Positions 34,163 to 35,394 of a stretch of 35,394 bases of DNA are shown one piece after another. The stretch's first letter is position 1; each line of letters begins with the position of its first letter. Position numbers and translations under genes: made by a program. This DNA is from Streptococcus sp. HMSC034E03 (GTDB lineage: Bacteria > Bacillota > Bacilli > Lactobacillales > Streptococcaceae): assembly GCF_001811505.1 (NCBI RefSeq), contig NZ_KV804998.1, positions 18,823-54,216 on the forward strand, read 5' to 3'. Under the pieces are notes generated by a model. The model was given only the letters and a program-made list of their open reading frames with translations. It did not search any database and was not told the origin of the DNA.

Positions 34163-34495
34163 CTAGTTGATTAAAAAATCTCTGATTTCCTCATCTTTTA
34201 TAAAATAATATATAATTTTCCCCTCTCTTCTAGTATCCAAGATGTTTTGATTGGCTAGTTTACGAAGATGGTGGGAGGCAGATGCCATACTGAGATCTAG
34301 TAAACAGGCTATATCACAGACACAGAGTTCTTCAACAGCAAGGAGATAAAAGATGATATTTATCTGTTTATTATCGGTAAACTTTGTTAAAATGCGAAGT
34401 GATTTTTGGACTTTTTCCTTTTCAAGGTAGTTCATTGCGGTTGTAACATTTTGTTGATTTATAATATTCACTTGGCAGATACTATCTTTTTTCAT
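34163..34495 (-). CDS. cadC: ArsR/SmtB-family metal-sensing repressor (CadC type)
   Basis: Represses the cad operon until Cd, Pb or Zn binds. The 110-aa winged helix protein has ELCVCDIACLLDLSMASASHHLRKL: Cys58 and Cys60 match the positions of the CadC metal site, and SMASASHHLRKL is the recognition helix. Cys7 is also present, but the fourth Cys of S. aureus CadC (position 11) is missing. Start at 34495 has AGGAG; the longer frame (34525) reaches back into cadD. It is the second gene, after cadD. Confidence 0.88.
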   Translation of the reverse strand: MKKDSICQVNIINQQNVTTAMNYLEKEKVQKSLRILTKFTDNKQINIIFYLLAVEELCVCDIACLLDLSMASASHHLRKLANQNILDTRREGKIIYYFIKDEEIRDFLIN

Positions 34496-34506
34496 AATAT
34501 TTTCTC

Positions 34507-35121
34507 CTAGCCTAACATAGTCCATAGCATGTCAAAGCTGTTGTTTTCAATCAGGATATACATCCCCAATCCTAAATAAACAACGGCAATAAACCATCTG
34601 CTATATTTTTCCAAAGTTTCTCCAACAGAAGGGACTTGTGCCAATTTTTGGGCAGAAAAAACCAAGAGATAAATCATGACTAGAAAGGTAAGTAAAGCCA
34701 CTATCAAATTCGCTAAATTTAAGGTAATAAAATATGGGACAAAAACACCAATATTGTCAGCACCACAACTTGCAAAAGTAATCATAGCGACTAGAAAAAT
34801 TAGGTTTTTATTATCTTTGCGCAAACCATCTTTTGCAATAGCTTCTCCATCAGAATCTCCTAAAAGCAAAACTTTGAAGCCTAGGAAAATTGGAATCAAA
34901 CCGAGCAAACCTAAAATCTCTTTACTAGGAATATAATTTAAGACAAATGCAAAAAGTAAACTTAGCAATATTAGACTAACAGAGCCTAGAAATTGTCCTA
35001 AATAGATGTTAATGATGTCTTTTCTGCTTTTTCTTTTGGCAAAAAATAACATTAGGATAATAAGTAAGTCTACGGCTGTCCCAGAATACAGGATTATTGA
35101 AGTAACAACATTTTGAATCAT
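34507..35121 (-). CDS. cadD: CadD family cadmium resistance transporter
   Basis: Membrane protein of 204 aa with about six membrane segments, in the CadD group of the LysE-type exporters, which give low-level cadmium resistance. Typical features are the N-terminal ILYSGTAVDLLIILMLFFA, LGQFLGSVSLIL, GLIPIFLGFK and the FASCGADNIGVFVPYF segment with its Cys and Asp. Start at 35121 (MIQNV) is chosen because the upstream ATGAGGTG acts as its ribosome site. The gene stops 11 bases before cadC; both share the promoter at 35154-35182. Confidence 0.9.
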   Translation of the reverse strand: MIQNVVTSIILYSGTAVDLLIILMLFFAKRKSRKDIINIYLGQFLGSVSLILLSLLFAFVLNYIPSKEILGLLGLIPIFLGFKVLLLGDSDGEAIAKDGLRKDNKNLIFLVAMITFASCGADNIGVFVPYFITLNLANLIVALLTFLVMIYLLVFSAQKLAQVPSVGETLEKYSRWFIAVVYLGLGMYILIENNSFDMLWTMLG

Positions 35122-35130
35122 AAAACACCT

Positions 35131-35182
35131 CATTCAAATATATTTTTGAATGTATTCTAACATTAAACTTTGTAGATGTCAA
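35131..35182 (-). promoter_or_regulatory. Promoter and CadC operator of the cadD-cadC operon
   Basis: Minus-strand -35 TTGACA (35177-35182), 17-base spacer, -10 TAGAAT (35154-35159). The inverted repeat CATTCAAA-(6)-TTTGAATG (35131-35152) begins 1 base after the -10 and fits an ArsR/SmtB operator at the transcription start. Confidence 0.85.
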
Positions 35183-35232
35183 CTTCAGCCCCATCAAAAT
35201 ATAGATAAGAAGGTAGTGTACCAAACATTAAA

Positions 35233-35263
35233 AAGCTCTGCCATCGAAATGATAGCAGTGCTT
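35233..35263 (-). terminator. Terminator-like hairpin of a minus-strand transcript from beyond the window
   Basis: Minus-strand arms AAGC-CTGC-ATC / GAT-GCAG-GCTT with single mismatches and a 5-base loop, followed by TTTTTAATG. The gene it would end lies to the right of the window. Confidence 0.45.
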
Positions 35264-35365
35264 AATTTCAATATCTAAATGATATATTTATCTAAAAAAG
35301 GTAGTGAAAAATGTAGAGATTGAACTGAAATATAGTAAAATTAACAAAAGAAAAAACGCTTGGAA

Positions 35366-35394
35366 TGAACTGCACCCCAAAAGTTAGACAGAAA
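35366..35394. mobile_element. Possible end of an IS3-family insertion sequence
   Basis: tgaactgcaccccaaaagtt followed by agacagaaa resembles the terminal repeats I recall for IS3-family (IS150-group) elements in streptococci. Only 29 bases lie in the window, so the call rests on that resemblance. Confidence 0.4.

Noticed and set aside
1..35394. CRISPR array, tRNA or rRNA genes
   Set aside because: No regularly spaced repeats and no cloverleaf or rRNA sequence were seen on either strand.

Overview
The window reads as chromosomal DNA of a mitis-group Streptococcus (S. pneumoniae, S. pseudopneumoniae or S. mitis). Grounds: low GC, extended -10 promoters (TGnTATAAT), the pneumococcal competence nuclease EndA with its DRGH motif, an Ami/Ali-type oligopeptide-binding lipoprotein, and BOX repeats. 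A complete BOX lies near 31.2-31.4 kb and contains a close match to the classic boxA core (CTACGGCAAGGCGACG). The tail of another BOX opens the window.

Layout. (1) 0.1-5.0 kb, minus strand: rsmD-coaD-sepM, then a DUF1146 gene, murA, epuA and endA. An intergenic repeat with two hairpins sits between epuA and endA. (2) 5.0-7.8 kb: an AT-rich cassette with an ABC ATPase and two membrane proteins, divergent from a short YtrA-type GntR regulator. It is bracketed by two 88-nt imperfect direct repeats that each carry a terminator hairpin. (3) 7.8-14.9 kb: housekeeping genes asnA, a BI-1 membrane protein, a TrmH-type methyltransferase, acylphosphatase, yidC, pflA, lysA and purR. (4) 15-23.1 kb: a minus-strand cluster tatD-rnmV-[sseB-like]-rsmA-rsgA-rpe-thiN-rmuC-cbf, mostly overlapping or closely spaced. 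The SseB-like gene appears split by a one-base frameshift.

(5) 23.25-29.04 kb: a 5.8-kb integrated element bounded by a 19-bp direct repeat. It encodes a tyrosine integrase, an excisionase-like protein, a HUH rolling-circle Rep, two unrecognised small proteins, a sigma-70 region-4-like regulator, a membrane-anchored extracellular protein, and a divergent XRE repressor. A GC-rich 52-nt cruciform and a second hairpin lie directly upstream of rep and are a good candidate replication origin. No relaxase distinct from Rep, no coupling protein and no virion gene is seen, so it looks like a self-replicating integrative element or satellite that depends on a helper for spread. This is the most novel part of the window.

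(6) 29.2-35.4 kb: a KimA-type potassium importer, a BOX, an orphan oligopeptide-binding lipoprotein, rpmH on its own, a cadD-cadC metal-resistance operon with a clear promoter and operator, and what may be the end of an IS3-family element at the right edge.

All functional calls come from reading motifs and recalled family features. No database search was run.
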